From assembly GCF_902459555.1 (NCBI RefSeq), contig NZ_CABPSM010000028.1, positions 1 through 33,168 of the forward strand: DNA of 33,168 nt, given 5' to 3'. The notes under the pieces are model-generated. The model saw only the letters and a list, made by a program, of their open reading frames with translations, was not told where the DNA came from and made no database searches. This stretch comes from Pandoraea horticolens (lineage in GTDB: Bacteria; Pseudomonadota; Gammaproteobacteria; Burkholderiales; Burkholderiaceae). A program made the position numbers and the translations under genes. Below are positions 12,201 to 17,017 of the stretch, piece after piece (the stretch's first letter is position 1; every line of letters begins with the position of its first letter).

Positions 12201-13422
12201 AGACAAGCACCCCGCTCTGCTCGATCTGACGCGCCGCGAGCGTGATGTCGCCGAGTTCCGCCAGAATCAGCCCGCTGTTACTTACGCGGCCAGCGGTCGA
12301 TCCGGGCAACAGCTTCGGTTCGACTTCGTTGCCGCGCGTACTCGAATTGAGATTGCCATCGGTGCCGACACCGCGCCGTATCACGAACGCATCGCCTCCG
12401 GCGACCACCGTCTGCCCCGACGGCGTGACGATGGTGCCGCGGTTGTGGGCTTCGCGCCCGAGCAGCAGCACATAGCCGCCGCCTTCGGTCACCGATTGCG
12501 GACGTCGCGTGTTGATGCGTGCACCCGCGTCCACCGTCACGTCGGCGGTCGCCCCAGTGTGCGACACGCTTGAGCCGCTCACCTGAAGATCGTTGGCAAA
12601 CGTCGGCACCGTCGCGCCGGACACTGCGGCGCCGTAGATGCCGCGATTGAACTGATCGTTCGTCATGCCGACGGCTGCCGCCACGAGGTTGCGCGTATCG
12701 ACCTGCGCCGTTCCCGAGAATTGAATGCCGTTGCGGTTGACGATCATCACCGTGCCGCCGGCCTTGATCTGCCCCTGAATCTGGCTCGGACGCGCTTGCG
12801 GATCGTTCACGCGGTTGAGCACGGCCCAACCCGGTTGCTGCACGAATTCGACCGTCGTGCGACGGCCAACGTTGAACGTCTCCCAGTTCAGAATCGCCTT
12901 CTCGCCCGTTTGCTCGACGGCCACCTTGGTGTTGCCCGCGGCATCGCGATCCTGCGCGATTTTCTTGTTCGCGTTGATCCAGCCAGCGGTAAGGCTATTG
13001 GTATCGACTTTCAGACCGCCCTCGGCAAGACCATCCGGAATGGTCTCCGGCGTTGCAGCAGCCGCCTGACGTGCGGCATTCTGCGCGGCCTGCATCGCAG
13101 CGATACCTTGGGCGGCAGTGGCGAGATTGGCAATCGAATTCTGGAGCGCCTGCGCCGCGCGTTGCTGTTGTTCACCCGGATTTTGCAGCGACGACACCGG
13201 CATGCCGTTCGGCAGACGGCCCGTCTGTGCAGCGGTGGATTGCGCCGCACCGCGCGCGGCAAACCACGCGTTGCTGAAGGCTTGCTGCGCATGCGCTGCG
13301 CCGATCATGGCACTACTTGCGGCGAATACGGCCACGGCCTGGGCAAGCGGCCGAATGCGCGGCAGACGTGCGCTGGCCCGCGTGCGAGTTGATAGGGAAA
13401 CTACGCGCTTGTGCATGGTCAT
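256..13422 (-). CDS. Giant filamentous-haemagglutinin-type TpsA exoprotein (DUF3739 type)
   Basis: This 4388-residue protein is the likely cargo of the TpsB transporter at 22697-24382. The start chosen is ATG at 13422 (a second ATG follows at 13416); it opens a signal peptide of about 45 residues ending AHA-Q. The frame also runs up to a TTG at 13506, but that adds a polar leader and is unlikely. Residues about 137-282 form the TPS/haemagglutination domain, with the NRNG motif at 229-232 in place of the usual NPNG. The middle is thousands of residues of Gly/Ala/Val/Thr-rich beta-helix repeats (GG.V.L.A, G.I.L.A patterns). Residues about 2847-2986 are an odd PAGT-rich segment. The last ~270 residues match the DUF3739-type C-terminus (RTLVGVDGG, TQGRGNVDMYARDSI, INAGRGSKSTVVYTP). 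No VENN motif or toxin-like tail is seen. It follows the sigma/anti-sigma operon on the same strand after a 201-bp leader, which suggests control by that sigma factor. By analogy it corresponds to P. aeruginosa PdtA, an inference from context. Confidence 0.9.
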   Translation of the reverse strand: MTMHKRVVSLSTRTRASARLPRIRPLAQAVAVFAASSAMIGAAHAQQAFSNAWFAARGAAQSTAAQTGRLPNGMPVSSLQNPGEQQQRAAQALQNSIANLATAAQGIAAMQAAQNAARQAAAATPETIPDGLAEGGLKVDTNSLTAGWINANKKIAQDRDAAGNTKVAVEQTGEKAILNWETFNVGRRTTVEFVQQPGWAVLNRVNDPQARPSQIQGQIKAGGTVMIVNRNGIQFSGTAQVDTRNLVAAAVGMTNDQFNRGIYGAAVSGATVPTFANDLQVSGSSVSHTGATADVTVDAGARINTRRPQSVTEGGGYVLLLGREAHNRGTIVTPSGQTVVAGGDAFVIRRGVGTDGNLNSSTRGNEVEPKLLPGSTAGRVSNSGLILAELGDITLAARQIEQSGVLVSTTSVNTRGTIHLTASGDSNALVRVAPGALNAVVLDTSGDAALDAQRTTLLAEAGKVAESGLFNRRDQSLVQIVSSGDVLFDRDSLTLATGGQINVLATRRAMAMERAKLDVSGAVGVQVAMSANNLEVNVQGNEQRDAPSNRDTHRLNNLTVYIDRRYLVRVPAGTQGYTTDRWYTQGGLLEVSGYLNTASHGIGEWAAQGGTVQLGGAEVVTRPGSLINLAGGTLDVQTGMIRQSWLRGVDGLLYRVDNAPGDLRYLGVYRGFQAEHARWGKNTTETYATPFIAPGQRLENGYTVGRDAGRLIVSGPSVVLEGNVDTTVYQGPRQTQAADRVLYDGYLQPQLAAPRAGQLIVGKLTPYYDDATLSLRDSPSAVARTINVGDVQALAATIAQGSPLDAQRAGKITIDADWLNRQQFGGVKLLATDEVTLSRDIRVADGGDVGLHATRVNIDANVAARGGSIAAGNVVQRMLSATGNGAWGDSPLTAPALVAGGQSVKVASGVTLDARGLWSRADDGEAGIHGMPYLNGGSVVLSTTGDVRVQQGSTIDVSSGAALLSGGTVRGGRGGNVSLLANQYDISGKGTGELHLDGALRAYGVSGGGTLTLSTGNSVVIGGPMSLGATPDTLLNPSLFSTGFSRYDVAGQLGVTVTDNTRLDVTMPVLNVDKQAAGDAVSGSDPSGVLSVFLAPVWQSDAAKGAITQRGGADLALSTGALRKRGQLSVGEGARIEVDPGRSITLTGNGQMTVLGTLRAASGTVSLLPSPFSAVDGYDGPEGTFTPTSIWLGGNAVIDVASRAFVAQDASGAISGKVAAGGTIQIGAKYVAGAMQVEAADAFVIVRPGARLDASGAAADVDVPGQGRTHVVSNGGVISLASARGLYLDGDMKAVSGGAGAAGGTLNVVLETLAYGMVDRVTLRGPMVDDSVRVAHEMIVAQTQGNSLLSETLRPGTLGGGLTLGSARIGVDRVTAGGFGNLALFANGMMDFDGNVNLALGQSLRLTASSFGLTASAPRDTQVRFTAPVVQLAGPTRQQFDNYIIPNPVSGSKNSGQGSGRLGVPLLAEKAKFEVDGALIDVSGRMQFGTAGTIETNAGTPVSVLRDAFGNVALRSTGDLRLLDKTEVYSPGDMTLAAVQIYPGQNAAAKIVVGQRSYPSDCCVRQTMLDPERVLTFERVGDTLAPQPYSLFGRMTFLAGQIRQGGVLRAPMGSITFGSLINTEANGLLHLLPGSVTSVSANGLVMPYGGTLDGLSYLNASADAVYALAGGGPSVIVYSHSLAVEPGAVIDLSGGGEIRGAAFLTGRGGSADARLAPLMQVVQTGTKGSFRLPSLSSNPVYAIVPGVQPAYAPVVSENGAGAPLAGQQITIGAGVPGLSAGTYTLLPSTFALLPGAYRVELQTQSVSQTGLAPAAMRNGSLTLPAQLSVNNTSIRNTTPTQVVLTSADVLRTYSQYNEMSYADFARATSGRVGAPRALIEADAKRLDLNFLSDSYRGKIGNAPALRFEGTANVAPAKGGYGASLLVSADNIEILGAGATPRQGNTTLTSLRADDLNAIGAARIGIGALPVVASDNSESILNATTAGFGGKTNSVVLRGGAMLRASEVFLVTTTPTQGITIEQGSGINTLGYGMPMWDSTMGYTYAPGASGVLAVSNGRLAMLAPTPSNPGDYSGAGYIDLGVCAAGATCAGETLLLSEGSIAVATDKRFTITDAVRYGTRQLSLSVGRVNVGEQASLDALAASRRLAEGLTLNQTVLSRLMRGDRLYGAPALESLSLIARDSINFYDSVELSTIDAATGKSTIDALVLGTPAIFGYGASDAIARIRTDRLVWTGSKSPAGAIVAGGAGTGSGRLSIDAREIEFGFGPATQRDVNHDMNRMTVGFSTVELNASERVSANQKGSLSVYRSQNVWNDQKQDFDYSGGDVVIDTPLLTGAAGSVNRLIAGGNVSVSNASARAKPVIDNAMLVAALGAEVGLTAGGAATVDTNVVLPSGRLTVAAQGDVTLGDGAQIDLAGRKLDFFDTSKYSWGGDVGVSSANGNVRQTAGSRIDLSAVENRAGKLTVAALAPTGGVVSLAGKLLGNASGRYDAGGTFVPFTAGGVDIRAQRIDDFAALNARLTEGGVFGSRSFQIKQGDLVIGDELKAREITLSIDGGRLDVLGRVDASGAQAGTIRLSARDGVTVGGNAVLDAHSTTLRLDSYGQPIEASNRAVIEINGDQGRVVLVDGARLDVRAGTNDKNGASLSAGTVEISAKRLGGANEAQGNDIAIDAGGNVVIDGARSITVNGMFRDTHAPAGTDVAVDGRPYQVVNQAYLDTLHGQNETFMSNALANGALLARLAGLRRYADAFHLRPGVEIVSATPNGDIHLDGDIDMSRYRYASLNPNMQKTGVWGSGEAGALTIRAGGNLNVFGSLTDGFDTSKLTPNVDNKGWVLTSGKAGWGGDAVVPVGGLVTLAAGTVFPAERKLNFDVQVAAAKLPAGTRLPARATLGADLTLPAGTVLGAAVRDAAGNVVYPAGTALTSALTLRSGMQLDAGMLLPSETSVGAMRWPAGAVMPVDFKLAVDVPLRKGAIIPAETDVKLPGDVLFVNVRPADADGNQGQLHAIAPMLQAGSASWSLRLVAGADTSAADPRALQPLGTDGHLILSDTHYGMGELSVLRPGTGTLGVYRWGPDAWQLGGVEGEIVTQGELDAWGITSAADIDMWNGYYDAFHLVTPGIPAEYDTKTQPAREPIFSVVRTGTGDLDMLAAGNFTMNSPFGVYTAGTQARDVASAYNLARAKLKSTSVLGTEGASFEKYVSGAQSLYTAWYPEHGGNLFVRAQGDIRGDTVGTRDRYQRATSFGAPRAVPDSGNVGNWLWRQGSGSAIAQGGVPTAWWINFGTYTFGKEAGYGVYELAPFLIGFTGLGTLGGGNVVLEAGGNAGMLESRIGAGNADGTLALARSEGLNVSVGSTGRVSADGTQIQLTGGGDLDVRIGGGLNPVREVRAVASANSVVNDSTAWRNGNLALYGTFTNLRGATRVEAGALGGVDTLFGVPDLREARARDVFTAQTAFATGGPTLVLGDSTARIDTRGDLVIGGYGDATRLQQRTNGTPFSAAGVNYGGEGHSWFTLWTPSTAIDLFSAGGNLSPLTAVADNREGANYAATDGRFVLPATLRAVAASGSIYNGYSATGIRDVAGVSTIGDTPALLAPEPVSSLFKVVADGGALEMIAGQSLLGSGFPISRSAADPTALPTPQNPGFAGGVRSAWFGRVYLTNVKQDALAPQIITSPGQDSATQFPMFSLTPATVSGYDFTGISPARFYALAGDIVGLQTGGIDYRDSILPAPGTWPTWYEGNGAVAIRAGRDIVNSGTPLGTYLSTHADFAGWSTTPDFQDPVNNPGRPVKASSATMRGNLIVQNSADDVSVVSAGRDILYSTFYVAGPGMLEVTAGRNVFMGDKAELRSLGALANVKPGDRSNGAGIAVAAGVGPKGLDGIDFKAFAARYLDAANLADGSRPFANQPGKAVVVYGGELTLSGWLRQEFGYDGNAAGADAFLVKKQTELDAASKAADSAGGAAKRDLRNEFAQQSQLYLVNWLATRFGGRNGLGVHFDAASMDARQFFDALPAEQQRAYLRDVYFAELRASGREYNDASGPRAGSYLRGREAIATLFPGGSTEYDGSLTMYSSALYYLQNIGREATTRPRPGVKYLTQAQWAARGSPAYDVPHYEVQDAGIHTDFGGGVSILTPGGRTLVGVDGGFVPGEGSGVLTQGRGNVDMYARDSILLGQSRVFTTFGGNILAWSALGDINAGRGSKSTVVYTPQRRIYDNLGLVSLSPTTPNTGAGIATLNPIPEIPPGDIDLIAPLGTIDAGEAGIRVSGNVNIAALRVMNAENIQVQGKSVGIPTIAAVNVGALTNASSTAAQAAAAAQDAVSRDRASARQNQPSIFSVRLLDVGTSSDVTGKPRADGGRTLRYDPASPVQVLGQMNLSESQLQALTPTERKNLMR

Positions 13423-13502
13423 CTCAATCCCGTCTGGCGTCTCGTGCGGCCGTGGGACGTTATCTCGCGACAACGCCAGCGACGGCCCTGGCAGGTTTTC
13501 GT

Positions 13503-13523
13503 TCAAGCGATGCGAACGCTTGA
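13503..13523 (-). promoter_or_regulatory. Inverted repeat in the TpsA leader
   Basis: Perfect 7-base arms TCAAGCG and CGCTTGA are separated by 7 bases. The repeat lies about 80 bases upstream of the TpsA ATG. There is no T-run, so it is not an intrinsic terminator. It could be a 5'-leader hairpin or an operator. Confidence 0.35.
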
Positions 13524-13540
13524 CGCTCTCGGGACTAAGA

Positions 13541-13562
13541 CCGATCGGCGCGCGCCAATCGG
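13541..13562 (-). promoter_or_regulatory. 22-base near-perfect palindrome at the likely TpsA transcription start
   Basis: Ten of 11 base pairs match: one half reads CCGATCGGCGC and the other GCGCCAATCGG on the plus strand. It begins where transcription from the upstream promoter candidates (13569-13597) would start. It could be an operator over the start site or a hairpin at the extreme 5' end of the mRNA. Confidence 0.4.
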
Positions 13563-13568
13563 CAAGGA

Positions 13569-13597
13569 TTTATTTGAATCTTTCGTGACACGGTCAA
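13569..13597 (-). promoter_or_regulatory. Candidate promoter of the giant TpsA gene (sigma-70-like, overlapping an ECF-like motif)
   Basis: On the minus strand TTGACC (13597-13592) is followed after 17 bases by AATAAA (13574-13569), a plausible sigma-70 pair. Inside the spacer lies TGTCACGAAAGATTCA (13590-13575), which agrees at 14 of 16 positions with a motif at 24562-24577 in front of another gene of the locus. Because an ECF sigma factor is encoded just upstream, the shared 16-mer may be its recognition element. Which of the two is used cannot be decided from sequence. Confidence 0.45.
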
Positions 13598-13623
13598 GCC
13601 TTCACGAAGCGCAGCGCCTAGGG

Positions 13624-14640
13624 TCATCCGAGCAGAACGATGCCACCGGGCAAGGTATGCGCGGAGAGTTGCAGCGAGTGCTCGATCTGCCCCAGGGCCA
13701 CGTCGAGCGAGCGAATCGCAAAGCGCCCCGTCACCGGACGCGCCGACAGCTTGCCGTTCATCAACACGACCTTGCCGGGACGGTAGCGATTGATCTCGTC
13801 GATGACGTCGCCGAGTGGGACTTCGGCGAATCTCAGATAGCCGTCGCGCCATGCCGGCATCTCGCCGTCGCCGACATTCACGAGCGATTGAAGCGCGTGC
13901 TCGTCGTAGACCAGTTGCTGACGCGCGCGCAATTGCACGCGTCCTGCCGTATGCGCGACCTCGGCCACGCCGTCGATGCAGGTGACGCACACCTTCTGCG
14001 CCACGTTGCGCACTTCCACACGTGCGCGGTGCGCAATCGTGCGCCCCGCTCCCGCGACGATCTCGAACGGTGCCGCCGTTCGCGTGGAATCGACCGCCGC
14101 TTCGCCACCCAGCAGATCGATGCCGGGGGTGCCGCCCGCGCGCAGCGCCAGACTCGTGCGCGTGTTCATTTCTACGGACACGTTACCGGCCAGCGCCACA
14201 GTGCGCTGTTCTCCCGTGCCGGTACGGTAATCCGCGCGCAAGGCGGCCGTCCCCTGAAACAAGCCGAGCGGCCCGCCAATCGCGGCAACGCCTGCAGCAG
14301 TCGCGAATGCCCCGGCGGTACCCGCCAGCCACCAGCGACGGCGCGGATCGAAGCCGCGTTCGGCCTTTCGTTGCGGTGCGGGCGGCCGGGCCGGTGCCGG
14401 GCACACGACAGCTGCCGATGCGCGCTGATGGGCCGCTTGCGTCAGGTGCTGCCACTGACGACGCGCGTTCGTCAGCGCCTTCGCATGGCTCGGGTCGCGC
14501 CGCGCCCACTCACGCAGCGCCTCGCCATCGGCGTGGGTCATCTCGCCGGACGCCATACGCCGCACCCAGGTCATGGCCTGACGCTCAAGTGCATCGAGAC
14601 GCCGCTTCGGCGGCAACGTGACATCGGGTCGCAAACTCAT
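13624..14640 (-). CDS. FecR-family anti-sigma factor / transmembrane sigma regulator
   Basis: This 338-residue inner-membrane protein would hold the ECF sigma factor and release it on a periplasmic signal. Residues about 14-65 are the cytosolic DUF4880-type sigma-binding region (LDALERQAMTWVRRM, then REWARRDPSHAKAL). A single membrane segment spans about 103-122 after an arginine-rich stretch. Residues about 133-235 are the FecR periplasmic domain (GEQRTVAL, LLGGEAAVDS, PFEIVAG) with an unusual CVTC pair at 218-221. Residues about 262-335 form an STN-like C-terminal domain (FAEVPLGDVIDEINRY), the part that in cell-surface signalling contacts the STN domain of the partner. ATG at 14640 is preceded by a good GAGAGGTG site. 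It lies 76 bp after the sigma gene. The expected partner is the STN protein at 15233-15946. It would be the VreR counterpart. Confidence 0.92.
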   Translation of the reverse strand: MSLRPDVTLPPKRRLDALERQAMTWVRRMASGEMTHADGEALREWARRDPSHAKALTNARRQWQHLTQAAHQRASAAVVCPAPARPPAPQRKAERGFDPRRRWWLAGTAGAFATAAGVAAIGGPLGLFQGTAALRADYRTGTGEQRTVALAGNVSVEMNTRTSLALRAGGTPGIDLLGGEAAVDSTRTAAPFEIVAGAGRTIAHRARVEVRNVAQKVCVTCIDGVAEVAHTAGRVQLRARQQLVYDEHALQSLVNVGDGEMPAWRDGYLRFAEVPLGDVIDEINRYRPGKVVLMNGKLSARPVTGRFAIRSLDVALGQIEHSLQLSAHTLPGGIVLLG

Positions 14641-14654
14641 GGCGTCACCTCTCG

Positions 14655-14687
14655 CATGAGACGGCAGGTCTCACTCCATGAGACGGC
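14655..14687. repeat. 11-base direct repeat with a small hairpin in the sigma/anti-sigma gap
   Basis: CATGAGACGGC occurs at 14655-14665 and 14677-14687, offset by 22 bases (about two helical turns). The first copy also forms a 6-bp hairpin, TGAGAC (14657-14662) pairing with GTCTCA (14668-14673). It sits just upstream of the anti-sigma ribosome binding site. Its role is unknown. Confidence 0.3.
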
Positions 14688-14716
14688 TTTCCCGCACGCC
14701 ATCGGCAATCGGTCGT

Positions 14717-15232
14717 TCATTCGGACCTCGGCATGTGGGCCATGCAGTACTCGTGAGCGCGCTTCAGCTCAAGGCCGACCAGACGCGCAGACACACCGAA
14801 GCGACGCGCCGCCTCCTCGTTGGACATCTCGTGCACCCGTACGGCGATGAAGATCGCGCGCCGACGCGGCGGCATGGTGGCGAGCAAGCGTTCGAGCAGC
14901 GCGACCTCATCGCGCGCCGCCACCGTCTGTGCGGGGCCCGGTGCCGGGTCCACGAACTCGGTCATGAGCGCATCGATCTCGTCATCGCTCATATACCGGC
15001 GTTCGCGCTGCACGCGGTCGAATGCCATATTCATGGCGATGCGCATGAGATAGGCGCCCGGGCTCTTCACGTCGCTCTGACGGTCGGCCCGATCGTCGAG
15101 ATGCACCCACGTGTCGTGCAAGGCATCGCTGGCGAGTTCCGACGACCCGAGGCGCCAGGTCAGCTTGCGCTTGAGGTCCTCATAGCGCTGCGTCAGCAGA
15201 TCGCGCAGGAACGCTCTGGGCGTGTCGACCAT
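14717..15232 (-). CDS. ECF sigma factor, FecI/VreI-like
   Basis: This 171-residue protein is an extracytoplasmic-function sigma factor with region 2 at about 11-80 (DALHDTWVHL, then SPGAYLMRIAMNMAFDRVQRERR) and region 4 at about 108-162 (LLATMPPRRRAIFIAVRVHEMSNEEAARRFGVSARLVG). It has the usual minimal length of the class. Its ATG directly abuts the TAG stop of the STN gene (TAG at 15235-15233, ATG at 15232-15230), so the two are translationally coupled. The anti-sigma gene follows. The STN-sigma-FecR order is that of cell-surface signalling systems, and the absence of an iron receptor matches VreI rather than FecI. Likely targets are the TpsA gene downstream and the small gene at 24666, which share a motif in front (see findings). 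Confidence 0.93.
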   Translation of the reverse strand: MVDTPRAFLRDLLTQRYEDLKRKLTWRLGSSELASDALHDTWVHLDDRADRQSDVKSPGAYLMRIAMNMAFDRVQRERRYMSDDEIDALMTEFVDPAPGPAQTVAARDEVALLERLLATMPPRRRAIFIAVRVHEMSNEEAARRFGVSARLVGLELKRAHEYCMAHMPRSE

Positions 15233-15946
15233 CTATCGCTCCGTCGTCGCCGCGCACGGCAATGGCGCGCACACGAACGCATTCGCCCGGCAATCGGCGG
15301 GTACCAGCAACAGCACGAACGGTTGCGATGTGTCGACGGGCGCGATGCCAACATCGAGTCCTTGCAAACGGCGCAAGATCGCCGCGTCGCGGCGACCGTC
15401 TCCCGTCGTATCGAGCAGGCGGACACGCACCACCCGAGCGTTGGCATCAACCTGCACCGTCATTGCCAAGCGGTACTCCCCCGGCGAGAGCGACGGCGCC
15501 GTACACAGCGCCCGCAACACCTTGCCTTGCAAACGCGCGCGGTAATCGATGGCCCCCCGTGCGGTACTGCGTACCGACTCTCCCTGCGCATCCGCCGTGC
15601 CCAGTGGCGCGAGAACGAACGCGTTCTGTGCGGTCGCCTCGGCCATCACGCCGGTGCCTTCAAGAAGTGCGTCAAGGGCTTCGTGCGGCGAATAAATCCC
15701 CGTGACGGTATGCGAGCGCCGCCCCTCCACCAGCGACGACGGGTAGAACACGGACATACGCGTGAGCGCATCGAAGCGGGCGAGCGCGTCCTTCAAAGGC
15801 ATCTCCGGGAGATCAAACGACTGCGCCTGCGGCGGAGCCGCTGACGCATTTCCGCCCCCAATGCCCAGCATGCCGCATAGCAGCCAGCCCGCCAGAACGC
15901 TCGCAGCCGCGAAGCGCAAACGTGGAGAGCGAACAATAGCGGTCAT
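15233..15946 (-). CDS. Small exported STN-domain signalling protein (VreA-like, no beta-barrel)
   Basis: This 237-residue protein starts at the ATG at 15946. The frame is open further upstream to 16222, but that extension has no export signal and runs through the promoter region. Residues 1-36 are a signal peptide (cleavage near ASA-AP). Residues about 43-113 are a secretin/TonB N-terminal (STN) signalling domain (FDLPEMPLKDALARFDALT, VTGIYSPHEALDALLEGTGV). Residues about 133-216 look like a TonB C-terminal fold (YRARLQGKVLRAL, YRLAMTVQVDANARV, DAAILRRLQGLDV). In classical systems the STN domain is the tail of a TonB-dependent receptor; here it stands alone in the periplasm, as in VreA of P. 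aeruginosa. It should pass a signal to the FecR-like protein. Cysteines at 148, 219, 226 and 231 could form disulfides. What it senses is unknown. Confidence 0.85.
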   Translation of the reverse strand: MTAIVRSPRLRFAAASVLAGWLLCGMLGIGGGNASAAPPQAQSFDLPEMPLKDALARFDALTRMSVFYPSSLVEGRRSHTVTGIYSPHEALDALLEGTGVMAEATAQNAFVLAPLGTADAQGESVRSTARGAIDYRARLQGKVLRALCTAPSLSPGEYRLAMTVQVDANARVVRVRLLDTTGDGRRDAAILRRLQGLDVGIAPVDTSQPFVLLLVPADCRANAFVCAPLPCAATTER

Positions 15947-16077
15947 CTCGGGCGGTAGGCCTTTGCATGGCGGGCGTTCGGGAAAATCGGGGGTGGAGGG
16001 ACCTGTGCGGCAGGCAAAGCTCACGGCAACGCGCCAAGGCGTTAGCCGCTTCCCCGTAGGCCCAAAATAAATTGTAC

Positions 16078-16093
16078 GAATTCCTGAGAATTC
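16078..16093. promoter_or_regulatory. GAATTC inverted repeat downstream of the Pho-box-like element
   Basis: GAATTC, a four-base spacer CTGA, then GAATTC again. It overlaps the candidate -10 of the PhoB-type promoter (16090-16095) and abuts TACAAT (16076-16071, minus strand), a second possible -10. It is placed like a repressor operator. Confidence 0.3.
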
Positions 16094-16123
16094 TGGTGAT
16101 CGATTGTGACGGTACTTTGACAG
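16090..16123 (-). promoter_or_regulatory. Candidate PhoB-dependent promoter (Pho box) of the STN-sigma-FecR operon
   Basis: On the minus strand CTGTCAAAGTACCGTCAC (16123-16106) contains two 7-mers, CTGTCAA and CCGTCAC, separated by 4 bases. They match the Pho-box unit CTGTCAT at 6 of 7 and 5 of 7 positions with the standard 11-base period. Ten bases further lies CAGAAT (16095-16090), a 4-of-6 match to a -10 at the distance usual for PhoB-activated promoters, where the Pho box replaces the -35. The STN ATG is about 145 bases downstream. PhoB control of the homologous vreA-I-R operon is known in P. aeruginosa. Confidence 0.5.
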
Positions 16124-16247
16124 TGCCGCCGATCGTCGCTCGATCTCTCGCCGCACCGCCCCGGAAGCGTGCGTCTCCAGGCCATGACGAACGCCGGCAA
16201 AAAACGCCCGTAACACGCCCACGGGGTGCAGGCGGATTACGGGCCAA

Positions 16248-16263
16248 CCAGTCGTCTGACTGG
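16248..16263. promoter_or_regulatory. Perfect 6-bp hairpin in the YbjN-STN gap
   Basis: CCAGTC, loop GTCT, GACTGG. It lies about 75 bases after the YbjN stop and has no T-run on either side, so termination would not be intrinsic. It could stabilise the 3' end of the long upstream mRNA or be an operator. Confidence 0.25.
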
Positions 16264-16339
16264 ACGTAAAACAGCCGCGCGCGGGAGGTTCCCGAGGCTC
16301 AGGCGAGAAACGCGCAATGATGCGCCGCGCGGCGACGCT

Positions 16340-16942
16340 TTAGTTAAGCGTCATCGGTGCCTGCCCATCGCCGCTTGCGAGCGTGTTGCCCGGCACGGCG
16401 GCAAGGTCTTCGCCCGACGCCTCGGCATCGGCGGTCTGACCGGCGGCCTGCTGCGTGAAGTTGCGAAGATGCAGGAAGAACTGTCCCATCATCTCGACCC
16501 AGAGACGCATCGAGAAATTCAGGAATTCGGGGGAAACGCCGCCGGCCACGATGACGTCCATCTCGAGCACAAGGAACTCGCCGTGCGCCGCCACACGGGC
16601 GAACCGGCGCGAGCGGTGCCACTCGTTGATCAGGCCTTCGGGCAGATCGCCGCCCTGAACGCGCAGCGGGCAGCTCAGCGTGAAATCGAGATACTGGTCG
16701 GCACCGGCCTGATTTCCCCAGTGCACCTGATAACCGATGCCGTGGCTTGCGCTATGCAGACGCGTGACCAGATCGTCTTGCTGCACCGACACCGCGCAAC
16801 CGGCGGCACGAATAGCATCGGCTACCTGGGCGGACGTGACAGACGTGATGATGTCCGCCGACGACGACGGGTGCGAAGACGCCGGCGCACCGGCTCGCTC
16901 GGCGTCGTGATTGTCGTGTTGCATCGTGTTCTCTTCGTTCAT
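16340..16942 (-). CDS. YbjN-domain protein
   Basis: This 200-residue protein starts at the ATG at 16942, which has a good GAGGAT ribosome site 8 bases upstream. A TTG at 16972 would add ten residues and has less support. After a polar N-terminus (about 1-30), residues about 32-165 match the YbjN family: a helix VTSAQVADAIRAAGCAVSV, then INEWHRSRRFARV, LEMDVIVAGGVSPEFL and a final helix RLWVEMMGQFFLHL. The Asn-Glu-Trp, Arg-Arg-Phe and Leu-Glu-Met-Asp signatures are all visible. There is no signal peptide, so it should be cytosolic. YbjN proteins have a fold like type III secretion chaperones and are called sensory-transduction regulators, but no general reaction is known. It is the last gene of the TpsB-ExbB-ExbD-TonB-porin series, 75 bp after the coiled-coil gene. 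A chaperone or regulatory role for the locus is a guess. Confidence 0.85.
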   Translation of the reverse strand: MNEENTMQHDNHDAERAGAPASSHPSSSADIITSVTSAQVADAIRAAGCAVSVQQDDLVTRLHSASHGIGYQVHWGNQAGADQYLDFTLSCPLRVQGGDLPEGLINEWHRSRRFARVAAHGEFLVLEMDVIVAGGVSPEFLNFSMRLWVEMMGQFFLHLRNFTQQAAGQTADAEASGEDLAAVPGNTLASGDGQAPMTLN

Positions 16943-17017
16943 GCCAGTGATCCTCGAACTATCGTTGTGCAAATTCAGGACGAGGCGCGCCGTCGACGCC
17001 CCTCGCCACGCGCGTTA

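Larger units (their letters stand above)
15947..16339. other. 393-bp regulatory gap between the YbjN gene and the STN-sigma-FecR operon
   Basis: No gene is supported here. The gap holds a GC-rich palindrome and a CTGTTTT string just after the YbjN stop (minus strand, about 16267-16335) that could be a poor terminator. It also holds a perfect hairpin at 16248-16263, a Pho-box-like promoter at 16090-16123, and a GAATTC inverted repeat at 16078-16093. The STN frame is open through part of it, but without coding character. Confidence 0.6.

Noticed and set aside
13423-13506. N-terminal extension of the TpsA frame to a TTG at 13506
   Set aside because: It has no clear ribosome site and puts polar residues before a complete signal peptide that starts at 13422.
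15947-16222. N-terminal extension of the STN frame
   Set aside because: It runs through the Pho-type promoter and would bury the signal peptide.
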